A DNA stretch of 57,853 bases from Terriglobia bacterium (GTDB taxonomy: Bacteria > Acidobacteriota > Terriglobia > Terriglobales > Acidobacteriaceae), in NCBI GenBank assembly GCA_020072585.1, contig JAIQGL010000036.1:1-57853 (forward strand), written 5' to 3'. Position numbers and translations under genes: made by a program. The notes under the pieces were generated by a model. It saw only the letters and a list, made by a program, of their open reading frames with translations. It did no database searches and was not told the origin of the DNA. This document shows positions 8,270-17,018 of the stretch, piece after piece (the stretch's first letter is position 1; the number at the start of each line of letters is the position of its first letter).

Positions 8270-8587
8270 GGCGAGGGCCGGCTCGCGTGCCGGGCCTTCT
8301 GGCGTAAGGCTGAAAAATGCTATCGCTTAAGAAAATGTGAAAGCGGTTTGGAGCGAAGCGACAAAATTAAAGGCAAAAAAGGCGAGGCCGACTTGCGTGC
8401 CGAGCCTTCTGACGCAGGGCTGAAAAAACTAGCACTCCAGAAAGACCTGAAAGCGGTTTGGAGCGAAGCAACAAAAGTAAAGGCAAAAAAGGCGAGGCCG
8501 GCTCGCGCCGAGCCTTCTGGCGTAAGGCTGAAAATGCTGTCGCTTAAGAAAATGTGAAAGCGGTTTGGAGCGAAGCGACAAAATTAA
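8270..8587 (+). repeat. Tandem array of three ~110-bp repeat units
   Basis: Three head-to-tail units begin at 8270, 8381 and 8491, each opening with an imperfect hairpin module (GGCGAGGCCG...GCCGAGCC), then CTTCTGGCGTAAGGCTGAAAA, and closing with GCGGTTTGGAGCGAAGCGAC plus an A-rich link. The same units occur near ruvC, rpsA and mutM. The array fills the space between ypdA and the small minus-strand gene; the 69- and 95-residue frames here are translated repeat. Confidence 0.9.
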
Positions 8588-8856
8588 ATGTCTTCTTCCA
8601 TGTAGTCCATCACGGCATGGAGGTTGTTTTCCTCCAGAAAGATGTTTTGCAGCCGGACGCGGTCTTCTTTCGCCAAACGTTGCGCCGCGGACTCAGCGGT
8701 GAGGAGTTCCACACGCATCTCTTCATGCAGGAAAGGGACGAGTTCATCGGAGTCAATGCGGGCCACAAACGTGCCGCCGGCATTTTGTTCAAACATGATT
8801 TGGTAGGTTACCGGTTGACCATCAAGTTTCATCAGGTCTAGCGTTCCGTTAGGCAT
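8584..8856 (-). CDS. Small acidic protein of unknown function
   Basis: A 90-residue acidic protein without signal peptide or membrane segment. It opens MPNGTLDLMKLDGQPVTYQIMF, which looks like a small beta hairpin, and continues into a helical, Glu-rich half (PFLHEEMRVELLTAESAAQRLA). The family is not recognised. The start at 8856 is supported by a strong GAGGAGGG 6 bases upstream, so the longer frame starting at 8901 is unlikely. Its 3' end touches the tandem repeat array. Nothing in the neighbourhood suggests a role. Confidence 0.7.
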   Translation of the reverse strand: MPNGTLDLMKLDGQPVTYQIMFEQNAGGTFVARIDSDELVPFLHEEMRVELLTAESAAQRLAKEDRVRLQNIFLEENNLHAVMDYMEEDI

Positions 8857-9120
8857 GAGCGCCCTCCTCTGCAGAGCGGGGTGATAGCATAGTGACGCCA
8901 TGAGTGTAATGCCGGAATTAAGGCTGTGTAAACTATGGTCGTATTGAAAAAAGGTTGTTTTCCCTCTTTAGGAAAAGGGCTGCTTAGTCCAGCCCACCTC
9001 CGGCAGGAGAGGGGCATCGTATGAAAGAGTCCACCGTGCTGGCCCTTTCCGTTCCCCAAAAGCATGGCCTCTGGAGTGCATGGTGGAGTAATGCAAACTT
9101 CTATCGGGAGAAGGAACGAC

Positions 9121-9723
9121 ATGAAACGTTTCGCAATTTTAAGCGCCTTGGCGCTGTGTGTCGCGGCATTTACACCTGCGGCTTCAGCCCAGAGCAACAG
9201 CAATGGTGACGATAAAAATCACGGAAACCTTGGCGTGTATGCTGATTTTACCCGCCTTCAACCTGCCGACCTGAATATGCTGGGTGTGGGCGCGCGGTTG
9301 GGCGTCAACGTGCGCAAACACGTTGTTCTGGAAGGCGAAATGGCCTATGACTTTGAACGCAACAAGACCCAGACGATCACCACCGGCGTGATCACCAGCA
9401 CCGTCCGCTCCAATCTGCGGCTGTTGCATGGGTTGTTTGGTCTCAAGATTCAAACCACGGGCGCAGTCCGGGTTTTCGGGCTGCTCAAGGGCGGCTTTGT
9501 GAACTTTGGCGTGGGCGGCCCCGTGACCGCGGGAGCCATCAATAATCAGATTGGCACGATTGTTGACGGTGACACCAACGGTGCGTTCTATCCGGGCGGC
9601 GGAATTGAGTTCAATGTAGGCTGGCTTGGCCTCCGGGCGGAAGCCGGCGATGAAATCATGTTCCTGAATGGTGGCACTCGCAATAATTTCCGTGCAACGT
9701 TTGGGCCGCAAATTCGTTTCTAG
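9121..9723 (+). CDS. Outer-membrane beta-barrel protein
   Basis: A 200-residue protein with a signal peptide (MKRFAILSALALCVAAF, cleavage near ASAQS). The mature part has alternating strands typical of small eight-stranded OmpA/OmpX-like barrels, for example NLGVYADFTRLQ, GVGARLGVNVRKHVVLEGEMAYDF and AVRVFGLLKGGFVNFG. It ends in FRATFGPQIRF, a C-terminal aromatic residue as expected for barrel-assembly recognition. The start at 9121 has AAGGA upstream and gives a proper signal peptide; the frame from 9064 does not. A terminator follows. Role unknown: porin-like, adhesin or structural. Confidence 0.8.
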   Translation: MKRFAILSALALCVAAFTPAASAQSNSNGDDKNHGNLGVYADFTRLQPADLNMLGVGARLGVNVRKHVVLEGEMAYDFERNKTQTITTGVITSTVRSNLRLLHGLFGLKIQTTGAVRVFGLLKGGFVNFGVGGPVTAGAINNQIGTIVDGDTNGAFYPGGGIEFNVGWLGLRAEAGDEIMFLNGGTRNNFRATFGPQIRF

Positions 9724-9753
9724 GGTCCCCAAGGGTTTCATAGGCAAAACAGG

Positions 9754-9783
9754 AAAGCAGCTCTCCATGGGCTGCTTTTCTCC
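9754..9783 (+). terminator. Rho-independent terminator after the barrel gene
   Basis: The stem AAAGCAGC / GCTGCTTT (9754-9761 with 9771-9778) is followed by a T-rich tail, about 30 bases after the stop of the beta-barrel gene. Confidence 0.7.
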
Positions 9784-9866
9784 TTTTGGCGGCAGGAATG
9801 GCCTCTTTTTTCATGCGCGGCCTCGCCGGTCAACCCGGCATGCATGTGTTAGATTAATAAGAGTGT

Positions 9867-9942
9867 GGGCGCGTAGCTCAGTTGGTAGAGCAACGCCCTT
9901 TTAAGGCGTGGGTCGCTGGTTCGAATCCAGCCGCGCTCACCA
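9867..9942 (+). tRNA. tRNA-Lys (anticodon TTT)
   Basis: A full cloverleaf of 76 bases. Acceptor GGGCGCG pairs with CGCGCTC (one G-T wobble). The D arm is TAGCTCAGTTGGTAGAGCA, the anticodon stem-loop ACGCC-CTTTTAA-GGCGT has anticodon TTT, and the T arm is GCTGG-TTCGAAT-CCAGC. The CCA end is encoded. It reads Lys codons AAA and AAG. Confidence 0.97.
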
Positions 9943-9955
9943 TCAGTTTTTGCCG

Positions 9956-10035
9956 CCTCGCTCCAAACCGTTTTGTGAAGTTCGCCGGAGGCTGGTTCGT
10001 TCAACGCTTCTGGCGTGCGGCTCGGCGCGAGTCGG
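9956..10035 (-). repeat. Inverted copy of the dispersed repeat between tRNA-Lys and rpsA
   Basis: Read on the minus strand, this stretch starts with GGCGAGGCCGACTCGCGCC, continues to a GCC..CAGAAGCG segment, and ends with ACGGTTTGGAGCGAGGCGG. It is a diverged copy of the unit found at 2549, 8270 and 11852 but in the opposite orientation. It occupies most of the leader of rpsA. Confidence 0.7.
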
Positions 10036-10087
10036 CCTCGCCGCAATTGCGGTGTATTGCATTTTCACGTCAGAGAACCCATTTCTC

Positions 10088-11785
10088 ATGCCAACCGATC
10101 CAGAAGCCCAGCCTAACAACGAATCCGCCGCCGACCCAAACGAGTCTTTTAAAGACATTCTCAACCAATACGAGCAGAGCCATTCGCACAAACCTGAAGA
10201 GGGAAGCAAAAGGATTGAAGCCACCGTGGTTACCCTCACGGCTGATTCCATCCTGCTCGATATCGGCTTCAAGACCGAAGGCATTTTGCCTCTCACCGCG
10301 CTTCGTCCCGGTGAAACCGTAAAGCCGGGCGATAAGCTGCTGGTCACCGTCAAGGGCCGTGATCCCGAGGGCTACTATGAAGTTGCTCTGGGCAAGATTG
10401 CGCGGCCCACTGACTGGGGATCGCTCGAGCAGGCTTTCAATGAGAAGACCACGATCGTCGGCACAGTGATGGCCGCGGTAAAAGGCGGCCTGAGTGTTGA
10501 CGTAGGCGTGCGCGCTTTTATGCCGGCCTCACGCAGCGGCGTGCGCGAAGCTGCCGAGATGGAAAAGCTCGTTGGGCAGGAGATTCGCTGCCGTATCACC
10601 AAACTCGACGTAACTGAAGAAGACGTAGTGGTGGACCGCCGCGTGATCGCCGAGGAAGAAGAGCGTGCCAGCAAAGAGCGCCGCTACTCTGAGATCACAG
10701 AAGGCGAGACGGTGCGCGGTACAGTCCGCAGCCTGGCCGACTACGGTGCGTTCGTCGACATTGGCGGCGTGGATGGATTGCTTCACGTGGCTGAAATCTC
10801 CTGGAGCCGCGTCAATAAGCCCTCTGACCTGCTTTCCGTCGGACAGGAAGTTGAAGTCCGCGTGCTCAAAGTCGATCCGGACAAGCGCCGCATCTCGCTT
10901 GGTATGAAGCAGCTTCTTCCGCATCCATGGGACGCCGCCGCGGAAAAGTACAAGCCCGGCGAGCGTGTACGCGGGACCGTAACGCGTCTCATGGATTTTG
11001 GCGCATTCGTGGAAATTGAACCCGGAGTAGAAGGCCTGATCCATGTTTCTGAAATGTCCTGGTCAAAAAAAGTGCGCAAGCCCAGTGACGCCGTAAAGCC
11101 GGGAGAGACCGTGGAAGCCGTGATCCTGGGTGTGAACGTTGCTGAACGGCGCATCTCGCTGGGACTGAAGCAGGCGCTAGGCGACCCATGGGTTGAGGCG
11201 GCAAAGAACCTGGGCATTGGCTCGGTGATAGAAGGACCTGTGGTCAGCATCACCAAGTTTGGCGCATTCGTTCAGATCGCCGAAGGCGTGGAAGGAATGA
11301 TCCACGTGAGCGAGATCAGCGCGGAAAAGCGCATCAATCATCCCCAGGACGTGCTCAAGGTCGGGCAAACGGTGAAAGCCCAGGTGCTTGACGTGGATGG
11401 AGCAAAACGGAACGTGCGTCTCAGCATCAAGCAGATGGTTCCCTCCAGCCTGGACGAATACATTGTTGAACACAAAGAAGGCGATGTAGTCACGGGCCGC
11501 GTGGTGCAGGTTTCCGGCGGGCTTGCCCGCGTGGAGCTGGGTGAAGGCGTATTTGCCGCGTGCCGCATGGTGGAAGACGCGCCGGCGAAAGAAGAGAAAT
11601 TGCCGGTGGCGAAAGCTGCCGATCTGGGTTCGCTCAGCTCCATGTTGCAGCAGCGATGGAAGAGCGGAGCTTCACCAACCGCCGCCAAGCCCGATGCTTC
11701 TTCAGCTGGGCAAATTCGCAGCTTCAGGATCAGCAAGCTTGATCCCGCCGCAAAGAAAATTGAACTCGAGCTGGCGAAAAAATAG
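10088..11785 (+). CDS. rpsA: 30S ribosomal protein S1
   Basis: A 565-residue protein built of six S1 (OB-fold) repeats. Repeats 3 to 5 are best conserved, with the pattern GxVxxxxxYGAFVDIGGVDGLLHVAEISW, DFGAFVEIEPGVEGLIHVSEMSW and KFGAFVQIAEGVEGMIHVSEIS, each ending in RRISLGxKQ. The sixth is interrupted by a Lys/Ala-rich linker. S1 binds mRNA on the small ribosomal subunit and aids initiation. ATG at 10088 is chosen because any longer frame would run through tRNA-Lys and the inverted repeat. There is no strong Shine-Dalgarno, which is usual for rpsA. A second S1-like gene elsewhere in the genome cannot be excluded. Confidence 0.88.
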   Translation: MPTDPEAQPNNESAADPNESFKDILNQYEQSHSHKPEEGSKRIEATVVTLTADSILLDIGFKTEGILPLTALRPGETVKPGDKLLVTVKGRDPEGYYEVALGKIARPTDWGSLEQAFNEKTTIVGTVMAAVKGGLSVDVGVRAFMPASRSGVREAAEMEKLVGQEIRCRITKLDVTEEDVVVDRRVIAEEEERASKERRYSEITEGETVRGTVRSLADYGAFVDIGGVDGLLHVAEISWSRVNKPSDLLSVGQEVEVRVLKVDPDKRRISLGMKQLLPHPWDAAAEKYKPGERVRGTVTRLMDFGAFVEIEPGVEGLIHVSEMSWSKKVRKPSDAVKPGETVEAVILGVNVAERRISLGLKQALGDPWVEAAKNLGIGSVIEGPVVSITKFGAFVQIAEGVEGMIHVSEISAEKRINHPQDVLKVGQTVKAQVLDVDGAKRNVRLSIKQMVPSSLDEYIVEHKEGDVVTGRVVQVSGGLARVELGEGVFAACRMVEDAPAKEEKLPVAKAADLGSLSSMLQQRWKSGASPTAAKPDASSAGQIRSFRISKLDPAAKKIELELAKK

Positions 11786-11851
11786 CTCCCGTTGAGCGAG
11801 CGATATGGCAGACAAGTTGAAGGCAGGTCCTTTGCTACGCTCAGGATTTCG

Positions 11852-12036
11852 GTGGCGAACCCGCTGACGCAGGGCTGACAGGCATAACCACTCCCAATCT
11901 CTGTAAGCGGTTTGGAGCGAAGCGACAAACGCATAATGAGAAGGGTGAGCCCGACTTGCGTGGCGAACCCGCTGACGCAGGGCTGACAGGCATAACCACT
12001 CCCAATCTCTGTAAGCGGTTTGGAGCGAAGCGACAA
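11852..12036 (+). repeat. 77-bp perfect direct repeat upstream of mutM
   Basis: The block from 11852 to 11928 is repeated exactly at 11960-12036, offset by 108 bases. Each block starts GTGGCGAACCCGCTGACGCA, includes GGCATAACCACTCCCAATCT, and ends in GCGGTTTGGAGCGAAGCGAC plus AAA. It is a local variant of the dispersed repeat seen at 2549, 8270 and 9956. The second copy ends 9 bases before the mutM start codon. Confidence 0.92.
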
Positions 12037-12045
12037 AAAACAAAG

Positions 12046-12945
12046 ATGCCGGAACTTCCAGACATCGTCGTCTACATGGAAGCGCTGGAGCAGCGTGTTC
12101 TGGGCCACATGCTGGAGAACTTTGAAGTCCGCGGGCCCGCTCTTCTGCGCACCGCCGAGCCTCCCATCTATTCAATTCAGGGCCATACCGTGACCGCGCT
12201 TCGCCGTATCGGCAAGCGCATCGCCTTCGGTTTTGATAACGATCTCTGGCTTGTCTTCCATCTGATGATCGCTGGCCGCCTGCATTGGAGCCAGAAGCGA
12301 AAGACCGCTGACGGCAGACGCACGCTCGCAGCCTTCGACTTCGATTCCGGTACGCTTACCCTGACTGAAGCGGGCACTCGAAAGCGAGCATCATTGCATT
12401 TGGTCCGGGGAGAAGAAGGGCTCGCTGCGCTCGACCCCGGCGGCATCGATGTTTTTGCCGCCTCGCTGGAGCAATTTAGCGCCATGCTGACCTCCGCCAA
12501 CCATACGTTGAAGCGCGCTCTCACAGATCCACGGCTGTTCAGCGGCATCGGCAATGCGTACTCAGATGAGATTCTGTATCACGCGCAGCTCTCGCCCGTG
12601 TTGCTGACGCAGCGCATGGACCCGGAGCAGATCCGCCGTCTTTATGAAGCCACGCGCCAAACACTGACACAATGGACTGACATTCTTCGTAACGATGCCG
12701 GCACAAAGTTTCCTGAGAAGGTCACTGCGTTTCGCCCGGAGATGGCCGTCCATGGCCGCTATGGCAAACCCTGTCCGCGTTGTGGCGCCAAAATCCAGCG
12801 CATTCGTTATGCGTCGAATGAGACAAATTATTGTCCGCACTGCCAGACCGGCGGGAAGCTTCTGGCGGACCGCTCTCTCAGCCGCTTGCTGCGCCAGGAC
12901 TGGCCACGCACTCCTGAAGAACTGGAAGAGCGCCGCAGAGCATAA
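12046..12945 (+). CDS. mutM: Formamidopyrimidine-DNA glycosylase (Fpg/MutM family)
   Basis: A 299-residue base-excision repair enzyme that removes oxidised purines. The N-terminus [14 protein letters not shown] supplies the catalytic Pro and Glu after Met removal. A conserved Lys sits in RRIGKRIAF. The helix-two-turn-helix is in [20 protein letters not shown], and a C-terminal zinc finger has the ligands CPRCG and YCPHCQ. PELPDI rather than PELPEV, and the sequence around the finger, place it in a divergent Fpg/Nei branch, so the exact lesion range is uncertain. The start follows from the absolute need for MPEL. The dispersed repeat lies directly upstream, leaving no normal Shine-Dalgarno. 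Confidence 0.9.
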   Translation: MPELPDIVVYMEALEQRVLGHMLENFEVRGPALLRTAEPPIYSIQGHTVTALRRIGKRIAFGFDNDLWLVFHLMIAGRLHWSQKRKTADGRRTLAAFDFDSGTLTLTEAGTRKRASLHLVRGEEGLAALDPGGIDVFAASLEQFSAMLTSANHTLKRALTDPRLFSGIGNAYSDEILYHAQLSPVLLTQRMDPEQIRRLYEATRQTLTQWTDILRNDAGTKFPEKVTAFRPEMAVHGRYGKPCPRCGAKIQRIRYASNETNYCPHCQTGGKLLADRSLSRLLRQDWPRTPEELEERRRA

Positions 12946-13060
12946 ACCGCCGCGGAACCTACCCGTGCCCGATGACAGGAGTGATGGCTAATTCGCACGC
13001 CGTAGGATGGCGCGCAGCGGAGCAGAGCGCCATAAAAAAGATCATAAGGCCGGACGTCTC

Positions 13061-13501
13061 TTATCCCGCGCGTGCCTTCGGATCGTCCGCCACAAACAGT
13101 GTTTCCGTCAGCTTGGCCACCAGCACTTCCTCGCCGGCATTATTCGCATAGACCAGCGCTTCCGCCACAATGGCCGTCTTGCCTGCGCGTAGCACGGTTG
13201 CGCTACAGCGTAATCTGTCGCCCGATGCCGGACGGAGATAGTTGATCTTGAATTCCACGGTCAAAACATCTTTGGTGCCGGAGACGGAACGTGCCGCTCC
13301 GCCCGCCGTGTGATCGGCCAGCGTGGCAATCACGCCGCCATGAACAAAACCGTGCTGCTGCCGCAGCCTCTCCTGCACTACCAGGCTGGTTTCGCACAGG
13401 CCCTCGGCGAATTTATCCAGACGAATATCGAGATCGCGAATAAAGTTTGCGCGATAGAAAATATTCCGGACCTCATCGGCTCCCGCTTCCACTGGATTCA
13501 T
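13061..13501 (-). CDS. PaaI-type hotdog thioesterase
   Basis: A 146-residue hotdog-fold protein. The central helix region HGFVHGGVIATLADHTAGGAA with the HGG motif is characteristic of PaaI/4HBT thioesterases that cleave acyl-CoA. The strands VLTVEFKINYLRPASGDRLRCSATVLRAGKT also match. The start at 13501 has AGGAGA about 8 bases upstream and leaves 4 bases after the enoyl-CoA hydratase stop; an alternative ATG at 13537 would overlap it. It is probably co-transcribed with the hydratase, suggesting a role in acyl-CoA or aromatic-acid breakdown; the substrate is not determinable. Confidence 0.87.
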   Translation of the reverse strand: MNPVEAGADEVRNIFYRANFIRDLDIRLDKFAEGLCETSLVVQERLRQQHGFVHGGVIATLADHTAGGAARSVSGTKDVLTVEFKINYLRPASGDRLRCSATVLRAGKTAIVAEALVYANNAGEEVLVAKLTETLFVADDPKARAG

Positions 13502-13505
13502 GTTC

Positions 13506-14297
13506 TCAATCTCCTGGTCCGTTTTTGAAGCTGCCATGTTTCCCTTCGCCGGACGCAAACCGCTGCGCGCCTGCTCTCGATTCGCCTGAGGCCAGCACTT
13601 GTAATCCGTGCTTGAGTTCGTTGTGCCGCGCTTCCTTCCATGAGAGTGGCCACTGCTCGTAGACGGACATGCGGTCTGCGCGCAAGCCGTGTTGCGGGAA
13701 CCGGGCAAGAATTTGCGCCAGTTCAACCGCGGTCTCAAGCGCCTTGCCCGGCTCAACCAGCCGGTTGACCAGTCCCATCTGCAAAGCTTCTTCACCGGAG
13801 ACGCCGCGGCCGGTAAGAATCAGGTCGAGCGCGCGCCCCTGGCCAATCATTCGCGGCAAACGCACGGTCCCCAGGTCGATCAGGGGGACGCCGAAGCGGC
13901 GGTTGAACACGCCGAACACCGCGTCCCGCGCGGCGATGCGTAGATCGCACCACAGCGCCAGCTCCAGCCCTCCTGCAACAGCGTGGCCCTCTACGGCGGC
14001 GAGCACCGGCTTGGACATTTGCAGCCATGTCGGGCCCATCGGTCCAGGACCATTTTCTTCAATGGCTGTACGACGGCCATCGGCGACCTCGTGCAGATCG
14101 GCGCCTGCACAGAATGTTCCTTCCGCGCCGGTAAGCACGGCCACATGCAGCGTGTCGTCGGCCTCAAAGTTCTGGAACGCATTGGCCAGCGCGCTGGCGG
14201 TTGATGAGTCAACGGCATTGCGGACCTGCGGACGGTTGATAGTAACGGTAAAGACTTCGCCGTCACGAGCGGTGAGGACTGAGTTATGTGTAGACAT
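13506..14297 (-). CDS. Enoyl-CoA hydratase/isomerase family protein
   Basis: A 263-residue crotonase-fold enzyme. Family blocks: VTINRPQVRNAVD, GTFCAGADLHEVA (first oxyanion-hole segment), HAVAGGLELALWCDLRIAA (second oxyanion-hole segment and hexamer core), and a late helix ALQMGLVNRLVEPG. The usual catalytic Glu region reads FNRRFGVPLIDLGTVRLPRMIGQGRA, typical of proteins labelled EchA/PaaG. It acts in the cytoplasm on acyl-CoA thioesters. It is the first gene of a pair with the PaaI-type thioesterase. The last 25 residues are Gly/Ser-rich and seem unconserved. Confidence 0.9.
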   Translation of the reverse strand: MSTHNSVLTARDGEVFTVTINRPQVRNAVDSSTASALANAFQNFEADDTLHVAVLTGAEGTFCAGADLHEVADGRRTAIEENGPGPMGPTWLQMSKPVLAAVEGHAVAGGLELALWCDLRIAARDAVFGVFNRRFGVPLIDLGTVRLPRMIGQGRALDLILTGRGVSGEEALQMGLVNRLVEPGKALETAVELAQILARFPQHGLRADRMSVYEQWPLSWKEARHNELKHGLQVLASGESRAGAQRFASGEGKHGSFKNGPGD

Positions 14298-14380
14298 GTG
14301 CTTTCTTCACAATCCGCGTTTATCCGCGACGATCCGCGGTAGTCTTGTTTTTTCTCTGTGGCCCTCTGTAATAAAGTTTT

Positions 14381-15526
14381 TTAGCGCACCGCCGCCGCGC
14401 CCGCCAGCTCTGCCGCCACCCCGCCGATTCTCACCAGCGCCGTCTTGATTTTCTGCGGTTCGTATCCCACGGCCACGCGGAGATGGTGTTCTGTCCCCAG
14501 AGCGGAGCCCGGCGCTACCAGTACTGAAACCTTTCTGCGGATGTGGTCTGCCAGCTCCGTGGACGGCATATCAAAATGGTATTGCACGAATGCAATCGAG
14601 GTCGCGACCGCAGGGCTGACTGAGAATCTGCCTTCCTGCGCCCGCACCCAGTTTTCCAGCACCGTATGGCCTTCACGCGAAAATTTTTTCTGGCGATCCA
14701 GCAACGCCTGCCGTTTCGCCGGTTGCAGGGCAAACTCCGCCAGCACCATGCTCGGCCCGGAGGCGGCAATCACTGCGTACTCATGCCGACGCCATAGCTC
14801 CTCAATCATCTCCGGCGCAGCCACCGCCCAGCCGATACGCAACCCCGCAAGCCCGTAAGCTTTGGACATGCTGTTGACGCAGATTGCACGGTCGTACATT
14901 CCCCAGAAGCTGGGTGTCTCATTACCGTTGAGTTCGGTACCACGGTAAACCTCGTCGGCGTGCAGCCACGCTCCGGTTTTCCGGCAGAGGTTGACGATCC
15001 GCGCCATCTCTTCGCGTGACAGAATGCTGCCCGTGGGATTGTTGGGATTCACAATGGAAATCAGCTTGGTCCGGGGGCTGGCCAGCGATTCCAGTTCATT
15101 CACATCCAGCCGCCAGTTGTTTTCCGGGCGAAGCTGCGCTTCTTTCACATGGCAGCCCAGATTTTTTGCCAGTCCCCAAACCTGCCGGTAGCCGGGTGAG
15201 ACCACAATCACTTCGTCGCCTTGCTCCAGCAGTGTACTGCAAACCATCCAATTGGCCTGCGCCGCGCCTACCGTGACCAGCACGTTCGCGGCGGACGCAT
15301 TGGGATAAAGCGCTGCAATCCGTTCGCGCAGCAAACCGGTTCCATTTACCTCAGGATAGTAAAGCGGCAGCTCCAGAAGCGGCCGTGGGTCTTCACCCGC
15401 AAGCAGGTCGCTCACGTTGGCGCATTTCACTGAGCTGTCAGCCAGGTTGATCTCGACCGTGCGCTCAAATTGCGATTGAAAATATTCCAGATCGAAATTT
15501 TGAAACTGCCGATTTTGAAATTTCAT
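14381..15526 (-). CDS. PLP-dependent aminotransferase (class I/II fold)
   Basis: A 381-residue fold-type I aminotransferase. Recognisable blocks are LVTVGAAQANWM, the cofactor Asn/Pro block ISIVNPNNPTGSILS, the Asp of GAWLHADEVYRG, the PLP lysine in NSMSKAYGLAGLRIGW, and a C-terminal Arg in HLRVAVGYE. It transfers amino groups between an amino acid and a 2-oxo acid. The start at 15526 gives MKFQNRQFQNFDLEYF; the longer frame would overlap the permease. It lies 22 bases after the APC permease on the same strand, so the two probably import and then deaminate the same amino acid. Which one is not clear. Confidence 0.88.
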   Translation of the reverse strand: MKFQNRQFQNFDLEYFQSQFERTVEINLADSSVKCANVSDLLAGEDPRPLLELPLYYPEVNGTGLLRERIAALYPNASAANVLVTVGAAQANWMVCSTLLEQGDEVIVVSPGYRQVWGLAKNLGCHVKEAQLRPENNWRLDVNELESLASPRTKLISIVNPNNPTGSILSREEMARIVNLCRKTGAWLHADEVYRGTELNGNETPSFWGMYDRAICVNSMSKAYGLAGLRIGWAVAAPEMIEELWRRHEYAVIAASGPSMVLAEFALQPAKRQALLDRQKKFSREGHTVLENWVRAQEGRFSVSPAVATSIAFVQYHFDMPSTELADHIRRKVSVLVAPGSALGTEHHLRVAVGYEPQKIKTALVRIGGVAAELAGAAAVR

Positions 15527-15548
15527 AAAGAAGTCCTGAATTTTTATT

Positions 15549-16943
15549 TTACGGCGCTGTAGAACTTTGCTCGGCCTCGATTTTCCTCTGCCGCTTCCAG
15601 TAAAAATAAAATGGTACTCCCAGCACAACGATTGCGGTTCCCACCAGCGTTTCCTTTGTCTTTTCCATGGCGGCATTCAGGGCCCAGAGACTGCCCAGGA
15701 CCACGTAAATCGCAGGCAGCCAGGGATATCCTGTGCAGCGGTAGGGGCGGGGCGTATCCGGCTGTTCGCGCCGAAGCACGAAGAGCCCGGCCACGGTCAG
15801 CACGTAGCTCAGCACCATCATGAACATCACGTAGGTAAAGAGCTGGTCATAACGGCCGCTGAGCGCCAGAATCGCGGACCAGATCCCTTGCAGCACCAGG
15901 CTCATCACCGGCGTATGCCAGCGCGGATGCACCTTTGCCAACGCGCGAAAAAAGACGCCGTCTTCAGCCATGGCGTAATAAACGCGCGCGCCGCTCATCA
16001 GGCACGGAGCCATTGCGCCAAAGCATGAGAGCGCCACCATCATGGAAAGCCACGGCGCCACCCTGCCGGAAAACATCGACACCGCCGCAGCCTGCGCCAC
16101 GGCTTCCTGCGCGGCAATCTCATTCATGGGCAGCGCATACACATAAACCGCATTAATGGAGATGTAGACCACGCCTACCAGCAGCAGACCCCAGATCAAC
16201 GCGCGGGGCACGTTGCGCTGCGGGTCTTTTACTTCGCCCCCGACAAACGTTATGTAAACCCAGCCATCATAGGCCCAGAAAACCGCGATCAAGGCGATGC
16301 CTACCCCGGTGACAATCGAGATGTGCTCATTGCCGGAAGGTGCCAGCGAATGGCGAAAATGATCCCATGATCCGCGCCCCAGAAGCAGACCGCCGATCAC
16401 GAAAATCGCAATGGCCCCAAACTTTGCCCATGTGGCGATGTTCTGCAGCACCGCGCCTTTCTTTACGCCAAAAATATTGATCAGTGTTTGCAGCGCGATG
16501 GCGGCCAGCGCGATCAGGTGCCCGCGCGTTATGTCGACGAACCGCAGCGGAAGAACTACCTGCTCCGCATGCAGCGCGGGAAAGGTCTGGCCCAGATAGG
16601 TCGCGAATCCCACGCCCAAGGCGGCCACCGTCCCTGTGGCGCTGACGGTGAAATACATCCAGCCATAGAGAAAGCTGGCGGTGTCGCCATAGGCCTCGCG
16701 CATGTAGACGTACTGGCCCCCTGCGTGGGGAAACATGCCGCCCAGTTCGGCAAAGGCGAAGCAGGCCAGCAGCGCCATGCCCATGCCGACGATCCATACC
16801 GAAAGAAAAAGCCACGGATGACGCGTGTTGACGGCCACGTCTTTGGCTGTAAGAAAGATGCCTGACCCAATGATCCCGCCCGCAAGCAACAGGATGGAAT
16901 CGGAAAGTGAAAGTCCGCGGACGAGTTTAGCGTCTCTTGGCAA
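15549..16943 (-). CDS. APC family amino-acid permease
   Basis: A 464-residue inner-membrane protein with about 12 hydrophobic segments. The first helix carries the APC signature LLAGGIIGSGIFLTAKD, and a later segment reads AFAELGGMFPHAGGQYVYMREAYG, typical of the amino acid-polyamine-organocation superfamily (LAT-like). It imports an amino acid by proton or substrate exchange. The start is the TTG at 16943; no ATG or GTG is available before an in-frame stop 5 codons upstream, and no good Shine-Dalgarno is seen. The aminotransferase directly downstream suggests uptake for catabolism. Confidence 0.9.
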   Translation of the reverse strand: MPRDAKLVRGLSLSDSILLLAGGIIGSGIFLTAKDVAVNTRHPWLFLSVWIVGMGMALLACFAFAELGGMFPHAGGQYVYMREAYGDTASFLYGWMYFTVSATGTVAALGVGFATYLGQTFPALHAEQVVLPLRFVDITRGHLIALAAIALQTLINIFGVKKGAVLQNIATWAKFGAIAIFVIGGLLLGRGSWDHFRHSLAPSGNEHISIVTGVGIALIAVFWAYDGWVYITFVGGEVKDPQRNVPRALIWGLLLVGVVYISINAVYVYALPMNEIAAQEAVAQAAAVSMFSGRVAPWLSMMVALSCFGAMAPCLMSGARVYYAMAEDGVFFRALAKVHPRWHTPVMSLVLQGIWSAILALSGRYDQLFTYVMFMMVLSYVLTVAGLFVLRREQPDTPRPYRCTGYPWLPAIYVVLGSLWALNAAMEKTKETLVGTAIVVLGVPFYFYWKRQRKIEAEQSSTAP

Positions 16944-17018
16944 TAGGAAGACCGCGCATCATTGTGCTTAGATATAATCTCGTTTCTGGCCATCTAGTCA
17001 AGCGTTTGTCCGGGTCTC

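Noticed and set aside
8270-8587. Tandem repeats considered as CRISPR
   Set aside because: Units are about 110 bp and vary throughout, with no short identical repeats and unique spacers, and no cas gene in the window.
8348-8841. Short plus-strand frames of 69 and 95 residues
   Set aside because: They translate the dispersed repeat (KIKGKKGEADLRAEPS) and the antisense of the small minus-strand gene.
9849-10046. 65-residue minus-strand frame over tRNA-Lys
   Set aside because: It contains GWIRTSDPRLKRALLYQLSYAP, a known false translation of a tRNA gene plus repeat.
9908-10087. Upstream extension of ribosomal protein S1
   Set aside because: It runs through tRNA-Lys and an inverted repeat; ATG 10088 gives the normal N-terminus.
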